This document shows, piece after piece, positions 1 to 10,740 of a stretch of 64,000 nt of DNA. Under the pieces are notes generated by a model. That model did not search any database, was not told the DNA's origin, and saw only the letters and a program-made list of their open reading frames with translations. The translations under genes and the position numbers were made by a program. Each line of letters begins with the position of its first letter. Position 1 is the first letter of the stretch. Source of the DNA: Akebia trifoliata (taxonomy: Eukaryota; Streptophyta; Magnoliopsida; Ranunculales; Lardizabalaceae); assembly GCA_017979445.1 (NCBI GenBank), contig CM030714.1:7013049-7077048 (forward strand), written 5' to 3'.

Positions 1-171
1 CTCACAACTCTGACATTGGATGTGTACGTAAGCATAGATGTGTTTCCTCACGAACGAGTAAAAATCATCTACGGTTATGTATGCATGTCCACCTCATAAT
101 TGTGAGAATCACACTAAATCCTGTGTCACCCCAGCATGACTCGAAAAAAAAAAAAAAAATCCTGTTGGGGG

Positions 172-398
172 CGAGGCACCCCTAATCTACATGTAGTTCA
201 GCCCCACGTAGATTGCAGAAGATTACAGTATAAAAGCATATTTTTGAATAAATTCAAAAATTGTAGTTCAGCCGCCCCTGTCCCCTGTCCTTACGTAGAG
301 CCTTAGAAGATTAACACGTTATAGAAGCGTATATTTGAAAAAAATGGTTGGGGCCACGGCCCACCTTCCTTGTGTACACTTAGTTCCGCCGCCCCTGT
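172..398. mobile_element. GC-rich direct repeat upstream of the gene, possible DNA-transposon relic
   Basis: Two related segments (about 190-285 and 285-395) share the order GTAGTTCAGCC or TTAGTTCCGCC, CGCCCCTGTCC, an AGAAGATTA block and a run near TATTTTTGAA. Read on the - strand the segments begin CAGGGGCGG, which resembles the ends of some plant hAT-like elements. No clear terminal repeats or target duplication were found, so the class is uncertain. The same block lies at 8728-8954 and 17285-17511. Confidence 0.25.
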
Positions 399-482
399 CC
401 ATACCATCTCGGCTGACCCTGGGTGGCTGAAGTCTTGATGGGGCAGTGAGATATGAAGTACAATCTTGAGGTCACTTCAAGA

Positions 483-592
483 TTATTCTTGACAGCCACC
501 TGTCTTGACACCCTTTTCAAGTTTGGCGCTACACGTAAAGGAAGTTTAAAAGAAATTTTCATCCACCTCTCTCTTGACACCCTATATATATG
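483..592 (+). promoter_or_regulatory. Promoter of germin-like gene, copy 1
   Basis: A TATA box (CTATATATATG, 582-592) lies about 60 nt before the first ATG, which implies a short 5' UTR. Three TTGAC cores (489-493, 505-509, 574-578), the core of the WRKY-bound W-box, lie in the 100 bp before it, each in a CTTGACA context. Known W-boxes usually read TTGACC or TTGACT, so these are weak matches. WRKY control is an inference that would fit the defence role of many germin-like genes. Confidence 0.5.
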
Positions 593-652
593 TAATATGT
601 GTATCGCCTCTCAGAGCATTAAAAGATAAGTAGTGAGTAAAGTAAAGTAGGC

Positions 653-1433
653 ATGAACATGGCGTCTCTTGTTTTTCTGATTTTTTCTGCTTGTGTTTGT
701 AACTTTGTCTTGGTTCATGCCACCGATGCCGACCCACTTCAAGACTTCTGTGTTGCTGATTTGCAGAACCCTGGTATTTTCTTATAGCAAAGTTTTAAAA
801 TGATATAAATTGACGTTAAGGCCGATGTATTTTTTTGTTCTAGTATCTAAATTTATTTCTACCTCTATTGGTTCAGTTTTTGTGAACGGTTTCGCGTGCA
901 AAGATCCAAGGGAAGTAAAATCGACCGACTTCGTCTACAGAGGGCTCCGCCAACCCGGAAACACTAACAACTCAGTCGCGGGTCTCGTCACAACTGCATT
1001 TGTGGACGCGTTCCCAGGTATCAACACGCAGGGAATTTCCATTGTCCGGATCGACATTGCACCTGGTGGGCAAAACCGGCCCCACCATCACCCTCGGGCC
1101 AGTGAGATCCTCGTCGTGATCAAAGGCAAGCTCCTCGTTGGATTCATCACCACTAACCCAAACAACACTCTATACAGTACAACCCTCGAGGTGGGTGACG
1201 TGTTCGTATTCCCACGTGGACTTGTACATTTTCAACAAAATGTCGGGAAGGAACCAGCCCTTGCCTTCGCTGCCTTAAATAGCCAGAATCCAGGTGTGCT
1301 CACCGAAGCCAATGCAATCTTCGGTGCAAACCCATCAGTGCCTGCTTACATTCTGGCTAGAGCTTTCAAGCTAGATGAGGAGGTAGTTGATGACCTACAA
1401 GCTCAATTCTTGGCCCTGGGGGGCAACCCTTGA
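653..1433 (+). CDS. Germin-like protein, copy 1 (two exons)
   Basis: A secreted cupin of the germin-like family, usually a cell-wall oligomeric Mn-binding glycoprotein with superoxide dismutase or oxalate oxidase-type activity; which one is not known here. Exon 1 is 653-773, the intron 774-876 (GT...AG) and exon 2 877-1433. The phase-1 intron restores a valine and gives 225 aa, the normal family length. Residues 1-23 are a signal peptide ending VHA. C33 and C48 match the conserved disulfide. Germin box 1 supplies H110, H112 and E117, and box 2 (GDVFVFPRG...H) supplies H158, so all four metal ligands are present. Box 1 reads PHHHPRASE where PHTHPRATE is common. Sequons lie at N71 and N136. The second ATG (659, M3) has the better start context and may be used. 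A + strand frame open from 810 starts inside the intron and is not the real start. Confidence 0.93.
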
Positions 1434-1624
1434 TGCTATTGTTACCACTACTGGTGGTACTATGCTACCGCATTTGTTAGTTGTTTCGAGATTGTGAAGA
1501 ACCCTTAATGTAATTGTTATTTTGTTACCACTACTACCACCATCTTTCTGTTTTCAAATGGTGAAGAACTTGTTTTCTATTGTTACTGTGGATGTCGCTA
1601 GGGACGATCTTCCATAAATATAAG

Positions 1625-1630
1625 AATAAA
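1625..1630 (+). terminator. Poly(A) signal AATAAA, copy 1
   Basis: AATAAA stands about 190 nt after the stop codon of the germin-like gene, in a T-rich 3' flank. It is a plausible near-upstream element for 3' end formation. Plant signals are loose, so the assignment is tentative. Copies lie at 10181 and 18738. Confidence 0.4.
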
Positions 1631-1639
1631 CATGGTTGG

Positions 1640-2180
1640 TTCAGTATTCTCTCTCTCCCGGTATTTCATACTGCAACTTAACATATTAATCTGATATTTG
1701 CCAAGCGCAGGCCTTGTCCCACAAATTCACGAGGCCCATACATAAATCTTGCCCGAAATTAGATCACCTATACAGTATTAACTAACGGTTCAGGATTAGG
1801 TGCCTCGTAAAGAATGACTCGTGGAAAAAACACATGATCCCAACCTTTTTAATACGAAATCAAACTATCGAGATTTTTGCTTGAGATAAGTATCAACGTA
1901 CGAGATACGTGCCATGGAGATATGTATAGAACTTGAGCGGTGGATGTTGTATTTTCACCGTCGGGATCATGCATTTGCTTGCCCGTGGGTCATTCTTCAC
2001 CAGTCAATGGATCCCCATCCTTAACTACTACATGGATCGCCATGGACCATTTGATTGGATACATCCTAAAAATGTGTATATTAATAGAACGGTCAAAAGT
2101 AAGAATCATTCAACTACTGGGGACATGTAAAAATACTTTGTTTTTTCTTTTTCCTTTTTTTCTTAATAAAATATTTTTTT
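1640..2180. other. 3' flank, no gene recognised
   Basis: This is intergenic sequence between the germin-like gene and the LINE relic. Short frames of 65 and 87 codons overlap on the + strand (1933-2203), but they have no recognisable motif and run into a T-rich tract. I see no gene here. The same holds at 10196-10736 and 18753-19293. Confidence 0.5.
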
Positions 2181-2184
2181 TTAT

Positions 2185-3645
2185 ACCGGTAACCTGTGGT
2201 TGAAATCAAGAGCCTTATGAATATCAGAGCACGGGGACACACTATCCTTAAAAAAAAAAAAATTGAGCAAATCATCCGCAAATAATAAATGAGAGATATT
2301 TGGACAATCATTAGTAATCGGTACCTTTACAAGTCCCAACTGCATTTGTTCCTCCAATAAGCAGGAAAAAGCTTTCATAGCTAGCTATTGTGAATAAATA
2401 AGGTGGAATAGGGTCATCCTGTGTCAACCCACAGAAACTATGAAAGAGTCCACACGTTGAACCAGAAAGAATTAAAGAGAACTTTGGGAGAAGGGAAACA
2501 CTCAAAAATCCAAGTCTCGTTAAATCCTAATTTTTTAAGAATTGCGACATCGAACCTGATCATAAGCTTTCCTTCTATCAACTTTAGCATAAAAAGACGT
2601 TTGCCCCAGGCTTAATTGGAATATTCGGACTAATTCGTGAGCAAAGATAATATCACCAGAAATCCTTCAGCATTTAATAAATGTTGATTGATTCTCACTT
2701 ACAACAGAATCCAACACTACGCGACAGAAAAAATTGACGGGCCTAGGCCCACGAAATTTAGAAACTGGATTTTGATGGGCTAGGACTGTCGAAATTCTTG
2801 ATGTTCCCAAATTTAACGGATTAGAGCTGTCGAATTTCTCCCATCCTACATTAATTTGATAGTTTCGACTCGTTGAAAAAGAAAATTGACAATGAAAAAT
2901 TCAACACCAATTCGACCCCTTGCTCCATCGAATTTTATGAAATTTGACGGCCTGAGGCCATCAAATTTGGATTTTTTTTTTTCACATTATGCAAACACCG
3001 TGCCAATCTATTAGCTATAATTTAAATAATCACTTTGTACAAAAAATTACAAAAGTGATATTGGCCTCACCTTATCAAAAGAAGATGCAACATCTTCTTT
3101 GGGAATAAGCGTCAAAAATATGGACTTTACCTCTCGAAAAAGCTTTGATTTTCTGAAAAAAATTATGAACTGCTTTGATCACATCATTGCCCACTATATT
3201 CCAAAAGGACATGTAAAAGTCTGTTCGAAAACCATCCAGACCCGGTCCTTCATTTCTTGGGGGTCTAAATATAACATCTTTGATCTCCTGCAGCGTCACT
3301 TCAACAGTTAGGGCATTTTATTATTCCTCAGACAATCATTTTCTGAACGGGATTACATGACATACATCATTTGAATCTGGAGTAAAAATATTCTTGAAGA
3401 TTGAACCCCCAAATTCCTAATTTCTTCTCTATTAGTCGTAAAAGAGCCATCATCCTTTTTCATAGGCCAAATAGAATTATGTGATATTCTTGATGCAATT
3501 GAAGCACGAAATTTTTTTGAATTCGAATCCCCTTGTTTTAACCATTGTATTCGAGATTTCTGTAACACAAACTTCTCTTCATTTTGAATCTCCTCGTGAA
3601 GCCTCTTAATAGCTACACTCTACTCCTCTGCAAAGATGTGATTAA
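2185..3645 (-). pseudogene. L1-type LINE reverse-transcriptase relic, copy 1
   Basis: On the - strand, in broken frames, the order is that of a plant L1-like LINE ORF2. First comes KSRIQWLKQGDSNSKKF (about 3568-3500), the plant LINE KSR-WLKEGD-NTKFF segment. Next is GLDGFRTDFY (about 3250), matching the PDGF-FY motif. After an insertion comes VDRRKAYDQV (about 2590), RT motif A with D--KAYD; then GLTQDDPIPPYLF (about 2400), matching the RQGDP-SPYLF motif. Last is FADDLL at 2282-2265, the catalytic FADD box. Stops and frameshifts (for example TAG near 3620) break the reading frame, so it is a dead 5'- and 3'-truncated copy. Endonuclease and tail were not found. Confidence 0.85.
2715..2985. mobile_element. 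CACTA-like transposon end inside the LINE relic, copy 1
   Basis: The segment separates the two halves of the LINE reverse transcriptase. It begins CACTACGCGACAGAAAAA, resembling the CACTAC ends of plant CACTA (En/Spm) elements. Behind it are repeated subterminal motifs in both orientations (GTCGAAATT, TCGAATTT, GAAATTTGACGG, CATCAAATTT) and a perfect palindrome GGGCCTAGGCCC (2739-2750). A matching opposite end (TAGTG) was not seen, so the element is one-ended or truncated and the right limit is approximate. Confidence 0.45.
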
Positions 3646-3698
3646 AAGAGTCACCCTAGATTTTTTTTTTTTATTTCTAAACTTCTTGCAGATATAAA

Positions 3699-6420
3699 TG
3701 TGTAGTGTTCATTGCCCTCAGAATATGATTTCGAGTCTAACAAATATAAAATGGACGAAAACATAGCAAAAACGACCAAAGCACCCGTTGATAACTGTCT
3801 TTTATATAGAGACCTTAATTCTTGGAAAAACGCAAAAGTAAAAATAGACTTTCGAAATATTTACGCACATCAAAAGAAAAAACTTTAGAAAACGCACGAT
3901 TAGAAAAATTGAAAGTTCACTTGAAATCACGATTCAAAACGACAAAAATTAAAACAAGTCAAACTGAAAATTTTTAAACAAATAGAAATTTTTTTGAATA
4001 ACTATAATAAATAAAACTTAAACAAATCGAAAATTTTAAACAACTCAAATCAATATCCAAATTAAAATTCAATCGACTAGCCAAATTAAATTAAAATTCA
4101 ATCAACCAACAAATATTCCAATTAAAATTCAATCGACTAATCAAATTAAAATGAAAATGCAATCGACCTATCAAATTAAAATGAAAATTAAACTCAATCG
4201 ATCAATAAAGGGCAACTAAAGCACGAGTAACACGGGATCAATAGCCACCTTGTTCTACAAAAAACGTGGTGAATAAAGAGAATCAGAAAATTAAAAAAAT
4301 GGGGGAGGGGAACAAAAAGATTATAAAATTGGAGTTCCCCAAGTTTTGAAGGCGTCCCCCACGATTCTTTTTCTCTCTTGATGTTCTGTTCCCCCATGAT
4401 TCTCTCTCTCTCTAGACACTCTCTACCCACGTCTCTACTCCCTATCTTTCACTCTCCACATTTTGCTATCTCCATTTTTTTTTTGCTCTTTTCTCTTGTT
4501 CCTTAAAAAAAATAGAAGAAAAATAAGGAGAAGAGAAGGAATCTCTCCAAGGACTCGCATTCTTCATTCTCTCCCATCACACCTCTCGTACTTACCTCGG
4601 ATTTCGTCTGAAGGAATCTTACACAATTATTATTTTAGAGGTGAGTTTTAGCTTCTTATTTTTTATTTTACTATTAATTCTTCTTCTCTTCCTTCCCCCT
4701 ATTTTTTTTTTTTATCAAAGTGATATTATTTTTTTATAATTTATTATCATCGTATTGTTTTGTTCTTGTCGATTATAATTCTTCGATTTCGAAATTTCTT
4801 GCATGTTCATAAATTTCTAATTGTCAAATTCTACATATGATTGTAACTTTTCAATTTTCGAAAATTTACATATTTTCAAACTTGTCAATTTAAAAATTAA
4901 TAGTTTTACACGTGTTCATATTTTTCAGATTTGAGAATTTTGCATGATATTTGTTTTTATCAATTTTGTGATTTATACATGTTCATATTTTTCATATTTG
5001 ATAATCTTACATTATAGTTATTTTCACCAATTTTATGATTTATGAATGTCCTTATTTTTCAGATTTGAGAATTTTCCATGATATTGATTTTTACCAATTT
5101 TGTGATTTATGCGTGTTCATATTTTCCAGATTTGATAATTTTACATGATAGTGATTTTCACCAATTTTGTGATTTATGAATGTATATATTTTCTGGACTT
5201 GATATTTTTATATGATATTAATTTTCATCAATCTTGTGATTTATGCGTGTTTATATTTTTTCTAGATTTGATAGTTTTATATGACATTGATTTTCACCTT
5301 TATGTTTATTCATATTTTTTTGATTTGGTAATTTTACATGATATCTATTTTCTTTTGAGATTCATGTATGATCGTATTTTCCTAATTTAATAATTCTTGC
5401 GTGATATTAATTTTTGCCAACCTCGAAATTCATGTGTATTCATATTTTATTAATTTGGTAGTTTTGTGTAATATTGAAACTTGTCAATTCGTCGAGTTGT
5501 CGTATATTCATAACTTTCTAATTCAAAAAATTTATATTCATATTTTGAAATATTCATATTCATAAATTTCTAATTTTGAAAGGTCATATTCATAATTTTC
5601 CAATTTAGAAGTTCATGTTCATAAATTTCTAATTCGAAAATTTCATATTATAACTTTCTAATTTGAAATTTCATTCATAATTTTCTAATTTAGGAATTTA
5701 GCCAAAAGCAATGTTTTCCAATTTTGAAGATTCATACAAAATGAGATTATTATTGATTTAATAATTTTGCTAATATCAATGATTTTCAGTTTGAAAAATT
5801 CTTGTACATTTATACATTCTTAATTTAGCAATTTTCTTTACTCGGGGCGTTTACATATCCGACTGATCTGACACTATTTTTTTATTTGATTCGTGTTCTA
5901 CCAAGTTGTTAATTTGGATTCAAAAAATTTTACACGTGAACCTTAAAAACATGGGATATGGTCAGGGCTTTTTTTTTTTTTTTTTTTTCATTTTTTTCCC
6001 TTTTACGTAAAATTTAAGGAATCATGTGATGTTTGAAAAAGACGTAGCCGTAAGATCCGTTTAATAAATTTGGCAAAAATTGAGGATGATTGCACCCTAG
6101 TTTGACTTTAGTCTATGCAAGTTGACTATGGGGTAGTTTTGAATCGTAGTAGAGACCGATCATCTCGATCGGGCGGATTCAATGCCTGACACCTTTTAAA
6201 ACACGTAATTTGACCCCGTACCCATTTCTCTTGTCCGTGGACCGATTCAGATCCGTTTTGGAGTTACTTTTTATTCCAAGACCTAAACTAGGTGGCGACT
6301 CCCAATTCTTAGAAAACCCGCAATTTACCTATCGGATATCTTTTACTATTTAGTGAAAAATGGTCAAGTCGTTCCGACGTTGTCTCGTTTCTATAGAAAC
6401 ATCCGGTGCCTATGTGGAAT
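3699..6420 (+). mobile_element. LTR-like relic of a gypsy element, copy 1
   Basis: The right part carries degraded versions of signals seen in both well-preserved LTR families of this window. TGCCTGACACCTT (6183-6195) is one base from their hairpin loop. It is followed by TAATTTGACCCCG and, 98 bp on, by AGGTGGCGACTCC (6291-6303), the PBS-like motif inside their LTRs. The left part has TGTAGT at 3699, a pyrimidine-rich stretch (4370-4640) and the AT-rich repeats described separately. The loop is flanked by unpaired bases, so the stem has decayed. True ends, target duplication and PBS were not found; solo LTR is the best guess and the left limit is uncertain. Confidence 0.4.
4880..5700. repeat. 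AT-rich degenerate tandem repeats, about 63 bp then about 32 bp, copy 1
   Basis: From about 4905 to 5480 some nine degenerate copies of a 63-bp unit follow one another, each with a GTTCATATTTT, GATTTGATAATTTTACATGATA and CACCAATTTTGTGATTTAT sequence. From about 5505 to 5700 a half-length unit (CATAATTTTCTAATTT) repeats every 30-34 bp. Because 63 is a multiple of three, a repetitive 81-codon frame is open at 5145-5390; it is not a gene. The array lies within the LTR-like relic. Confidence 0.7.
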
Positions 6421-6425
6421 GTTTT

Positions 6426-6494
6426 GTTGGATTTAAAACACATAAGACTTCTTGTACGACTTGTTCAGGGGTCCGATGTGTTTTAAACACCAAC
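6426..6494. repeat. Perfect inverted repeat, copy 1
   Basis: TTTAAAACACAT (6432-6443) is the exact reverse complement of ATGTGTTTTAAA (6476-6487). The flanking GTTGG and CCAAC can lengthen the stem past a short bulge. The loop is 32 nt. Copies lie at 14983-15051 and 23524-23592. In the diverged third copy the arms are intact although the loop has changed at three sites. Function unknown; it could be one end of a small element. Confidence 0.55.
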
Positions 6495-7725
6495 GGAATC
6501 TTGATTGAGATTGGACATATATAATTAGGGAAATCCCAACCAAAATCTATTTATATTTGGGAATGACAACAATTCAAACCAAGAATAATTACTTGAAGAA
6601 ATAAACTCTAAACCTTGTCACTAGTTGAGAATAAGATAATGAACCTGGCGGGAGGTTTGGTGTTCGGGCGAGTAATGTGCGTAGTATTTGATGGTGGGTA
6701 TAGTAAAAAATTAAAAATAACTTCTTTCGATTTTATCGATTCTAAGCAATGAACCGTGCCATTTACAATGACACTACGACTTCTTACACATACACAAAAA
6801 TAAAGAAATAGATAAACAAGATCAATAAGGGTATTTTTAGTAATATTTGTTAATCTCCCATTTAAGACCAAAGGTCAACAAATTCAAATGCGCCTGTAAC
6901 TTGTTGAGGGCCATTTAATATGACCATCACCCCACATTTTTTTATTTGTTTTTTCTTATAAATATCCGGTCAAATTGAACAATAGACATCTTTGAAAATT
7001 TAAAGCCGTTTTTTTCCCTTCTATTGATCCTAATGACATCATCCAATTTGTAACATATTTTATAATAATAAAAAGTTGAGATATTGAAAGAAATTGATTT
7101 GTTGAGTTATTAGACTCTCGATTTAGCATATTTTATTCCACGTTATTGTGTTTTTCATTTTATAAAATTATTTCATCATCTCCTTCCCCCACCCCTCCAC
7201 CCCCCTTTGTTTACTATGTTTGGAAGAGTCATGTGCAGCCTTAAATTTGTTGTTGATCATAAAGGTTGTTGAGCGGAGACGTGATGAATTATATATTTAA
7301 GTTAAGCACTCATATCGGGTACAACATTTCCGATGGTGGATTTGCCCTGACGACGAAATTGAAAGTTTAATCGCGGGCATAGAAAATCTTGACCCTTACG
7401 TCAAAAGCTTCATCGAGGACCTAATAATAGAGAGTGTGATTTCTTTTATCGATATATACTACATGGGGTGAGGATGAAAGATCAGTCAGTTATTTAACTT
7501 GGATGATTATTTTTATTTTAGCCTAGTTTTCCTCCATTATCATTCTTAACTACTATATGATAAGACTTCCAAGCATTAATGTGTTTCCTATTTTTAGAAA
7601 ATAATGATGAGACAAAAGAACCAATTAGAGATCACAATGGCACCGCAAAACAATAAGCTACTCCATCCAACTCGTACCGATGACAATGGGTTTTTCAAAA
7701 GTTTATTTGGACATCATATATATTA
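6495..7725. other. Spacer with a short gene-like frame
   Basis: No complete gene is seen. A + strand frame without ATG is open from 7301 to a TGA at 7471 (56 codons). It reads HFRWWICPDDEIESLI...NLDPYVKSFIEDL, which has protein-like composition and could be an exon relic; I do not recognise the family. A pyrimidine-rich tract (CCTTCCCCCACCCCTCCACCCCCC) lies near 7182-7206. Copy 2 has the same sequence at 15052-16282. Confidence 0.3.
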
Positions 7726-8040
7726 GAGATATTTACTAAAAAGTGATCAACGTAATTTAGACGAATTTACGATTCCAGCACACTATTCATTTTAATTACC
7801 AAAACGTGAATTATAACGATTTCGGAGGCTTTTAGAAGTGATCATTTCGCAGGTTTAAGGTGACAATTTCACTTTAAACTTGCGAAATTATCGCTTAAAA
7901 CCTGAAAAATAGTAAGTTCCTTCTAATTTTTTATTTATTAACGAAAACGTGACAATTCACGTTTTGGTATTTATAATGAACACTGAGCCAGAATGGTAAA
8001 TAACTCATTTTCAGCTCACGAAATGGTAATTCGCCCTAGA
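7726..8040. mobile_element. Palindromic (foldback) element, MITE-like, copy 1
   Basis: The whole segment is an imperfect palindrome centred near 7870. Arm pairs include ACCAAAACGTGAATT (left, about 7800) with AATTCACGTTTTGGT (right, about 7950), and ATTTCGCAGGTTTAAGGTG with CACTTTAAACTTGCGAAAT next to the centre. Arms of roughly 150 bp separated by almost no loop fit a foldback MITE. Outer ends and target duplication were not resolved. Present again at 16283-16597; absent from copy 3, which is cut before it. Confidence 0.65.
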
Positions 8041-8556
8041 TATTATTTCATATTAGCTAAGAATAAACTAATGTTGGGAAATCATTTTGAATTCCGAAAA
8101 AAAAAAAACCCTTACCTTTCCGTGTACAAATCAAACTATCACTAATTATTATTAGTCCTCTTACGACAAATACTGCCCCTGCTTGAAACTATATTTTGCA
8201 GGTCTTATTAATAAAATAACAGAATAATTATTGTATCTATAAATTAAGAAAGGTGAAATGAAAATCCCCAAGTTAAGTGACATGAGTTTCAAAAGATAAT
8301 ATTGAATATTGGTTTTTTTTTTTTTTCTTCATTTTACTGGAAGATGTTATCAATTTGCAGACGTTGACATCTTGAGAGCATCCAAACGCTGACTTTGAAA
8401 CTCGTGCAGTATTAAAATTGAATTGGTTTTCTTTATCAACGAAGGTAGAGGCGGAGAGGATCGAAGTGCTGACAAAAAGAATCACACTAAATAAATTAAT
8501 TAATTAATTAATTAAAAAGGAAAATGTAGAAATAACAAAAAGAATTTACTACGATC
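8041..8556. other. Spacer with AATT microsatellite, no gene
   Basis: No coding sequence is recognised. An (AATT)n microsatellite spans 8493-8515 and poly-A or poly-T tracts lie near 8098 and 8314. Equivalent in copy 2: 16598-17113. Confidence 0.5.
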
Positions 8557-9038
8557 CTCACAACTCTGACATTGGATGTGTACGTAAGCATAGATGTGTT
8601 TCCTCACGAACGAGTAAAAATCATCTACGGTTATGTATGCATGTCCACCTCATAATTGTGAGAATCACACTAAATCCTGTGTCACCCCAGCATGACTCGA
8701 AAAAAAAAAAAAAAATCCTGTTGGGGGCGAGGCACCCCTAATCTACATGTAGTTCAGCCCCACGTAGATTGCAGAAGATTACAGTATAAAAGCATATTTT
8801 TGAATAAATTCAAAAATTGTAGTTCAGCCGCCCCTGTCCCCTGTCCTTACGTAGAGCCTTAGAAGATTAACACGTTATAGAAGCGTATATTTGAAAAAAA
8901 TGGTTGGGGCCACGGCCCACCTTCCTTGTGTACACTTAGTTCCGCCGCCCCTGTCCATACCATCTCGGCTGACCCTGGGTGGCTGAAGTCTTGATGGGGC
9001 AGTGAGATATGAAGTACAATCTTGAGGTCACTTCAAGA

Positions 9039-9148
9039 TTATTCTTGACAGCCACCTGTCTTGACACCCTTTTCAAGTTTGGCGCTACACGTAAAGGAAG
9101 TTTAAAAGAAATTTTCATCCACCTCTCTCTTGACACCCTATATATATG
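9039..9148 (+). promoter_or_regulatory. Promoter of germin-like gene, copy 2
   Basis: Identical to the copy 1 promoter: TATA box about 60 nt before the ATG and three TTGAC cores. If all copies are real and expressed, they should respond to the same signals. Confidence 0.5.
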
Positions 9149-9208
9149 TAATATGTGTATCGCCTCTCAGAGCATTAAAAGATAAGTAGTGAGTAAAGTA
9201 AAGTAGGC

Positions 9209-9989
9209 ATGAACATGGCGTCTCTTGTTTTTCTGATTTTTTCTGCTTGTGTTTGTAACTTTGTCTTGGTTCATGCCACCGATGCCGACCCACTTCAAGA
9301 CTTCTGTGTTGCTGATTTGCAGAACCCTGGTATTTTCTTATAGCAAAGTTTTAAAATGATATAAATTGACGTTAAGGCCGATGTATTTTTTTGTTCTAGT
9401 ATCTAAATTTATTTCTACCTCTATTGGTTCAGTTTTTGTGAACGGTTTCGCGTGCAAAGATCCAAGGGAAGTAAAATCGACCGACTTCGTCTACAGAGGG
9501 CTCCGCCAACCCGGAAACACTAACAACTCAGTCGCGGGTCTCGTCACAACTGCATTTGTGGACGCGTTCCCAGGTATCAACACGCAGGGAATTTCCATTG
9601 TCCGGATCGACATTGCACCTGGTGGGCAAAACCGGCCCCACCATCACCCTCGGGCCAGTGAGATCCTCGTCGTGATCAAAGGCAAGCTCCTCGTTGGATT
9701 CATCACCACTAACCCAAACAACACTCTATACAGTACAACCCTCGAGGTGGGTGACGTGTTCGTATTCCCACGTGGACTTGTACATTTTCAACAAAATGTC
9801 GGGAAGGAACCAGCCCTTGCCTTCGCTGCCTTAAATAGCCAGAATCCAGGTGTGCTCACCGAAGCCAATGCAATCTTCGGTGCAAACCCATCAGTGCCTG
9901 CTTACATTCTGGCTAGAGCTTTCAAGCTAGATGAGGAGGTAGTTGATGACCTACAAGCTCAATTCTTGGCCCTGGGGGGCAACCCTTGA
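9209..9989 (+). CDS. Germin-like protein, copy 2 (two exons)
   Basis: Exon 1 is 9209-9329, the intron 9330-9432 and exon 2 9433-9989. The 225-aa product is identical to that of copy 1, with signal peptide, the C33/C48 pair and metal ligands H110, H112, E117 and H158. No mutation, stop or frameshift was seen. Perfect identity, introns included, means either very recent duplication or homogenisation, or an assembly duplication. Confidence 0.92.
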
Positions 9990-10180
9990 TGCTATTGTTA
10001 CCACTACTGGTGGTACTATGCTACCGCATTTGTTAGTTGTTTCGAGATTGTGAAGAACCCTTAATGTAATTGTTATTTTGTTACCACTACTACCACCATC
10101 TTTCTGTTTTCAAATGGTGAAGAACTTGTTTTCTATTGTTACTGTGGATGTCGCTAGGGACGATCTTCCATAAATATAAG

Positions 10181-10186
10181 AATAAA
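10181..10186 (+). terminator. Poly(A) signal AATAAA, copy 2
   Basis: Same position relative to the gene as in copy 1, about 190 nt after the stop codon. Confidence 0.4.
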
Positions 10187-10740
10187 CATGGTTGGTTCAG
10201 TATTCTCTCTCTCCCGGTATTTCATACTGCAACTTAACATATTAATCTGATATTTGCCAAGCGCAGGCCTTGTCCCACAAATTCACGAGGCCCATACATA
10301 AATCTTGCCCGAAATTAGATCACCTATACAGTATTAACTAACGGTTCAGGATTAGGTGCCTCGTAAAGAATGACTCGTGGAAAAAACACATGATCCCAAC
10401 CTTTTTAATACGAAATCAAACTATCGAGATTTTTGCTTGAGATAAGTATCAACGTACGAGATACGTGCCATGGAGATATGTATAGAACTTGAGCGGTGGA
10501 TGTTGTATTTTCACCGTCGGGATCATGCATTTGCTTGCCCGTGGGTCATTCTTCACCAGTCAATGGATCCCCATCCTTAACTACTACATGGATCGCCATG
10601 GACCATTTGATTGGATACATCCTAAAAATGTGTATATTAATAGAACGGTCAAAAGTAAGAATCATTCAACTACTGGGGACATGTAAAAATACTTTGTTTT
10701 TTCTTTTTCCTTTTTTTCTTAATAAAATATTTTTTTTTAT

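Larger units (their letters stand above)
1..8556. repeat. 8.56-kb tandem unit, copy 1 (germin-like gene unit)
   Basis: The sequence from base 1 recurs from 8557 and again from 17114, so the window opens inside a direct tandem array with a unit of 8556 bp. The phase chosen here is arbitrary because the left edge of the array is not visible. In order, the unit holds a promoter region, a germin-like gene, a LINE relic with a CACTA-like end, a long AT-rich LTR-like relic, spacer and a palindromic element. The only differences seen against copy 2 are homopolymer lengths, for example the T run near 5970 (20 against 21). Confidence 0.97.

Noticed and set aside
810..1433. A 207-codon + strand frame starting at 810 as the germin-like gene
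   Set aside because: Its start lies inside the 774-876 intron. Splicing to the exon at 653-773 restores the signal peptide, the first conserved cysteine and the family length.
5145..5390. An 81-codon hydrophobic frame on the + strand
   Set aside because: It is a product of the 63-bp AT-rich tandem repeat (a multiple of three) and has no independent support.
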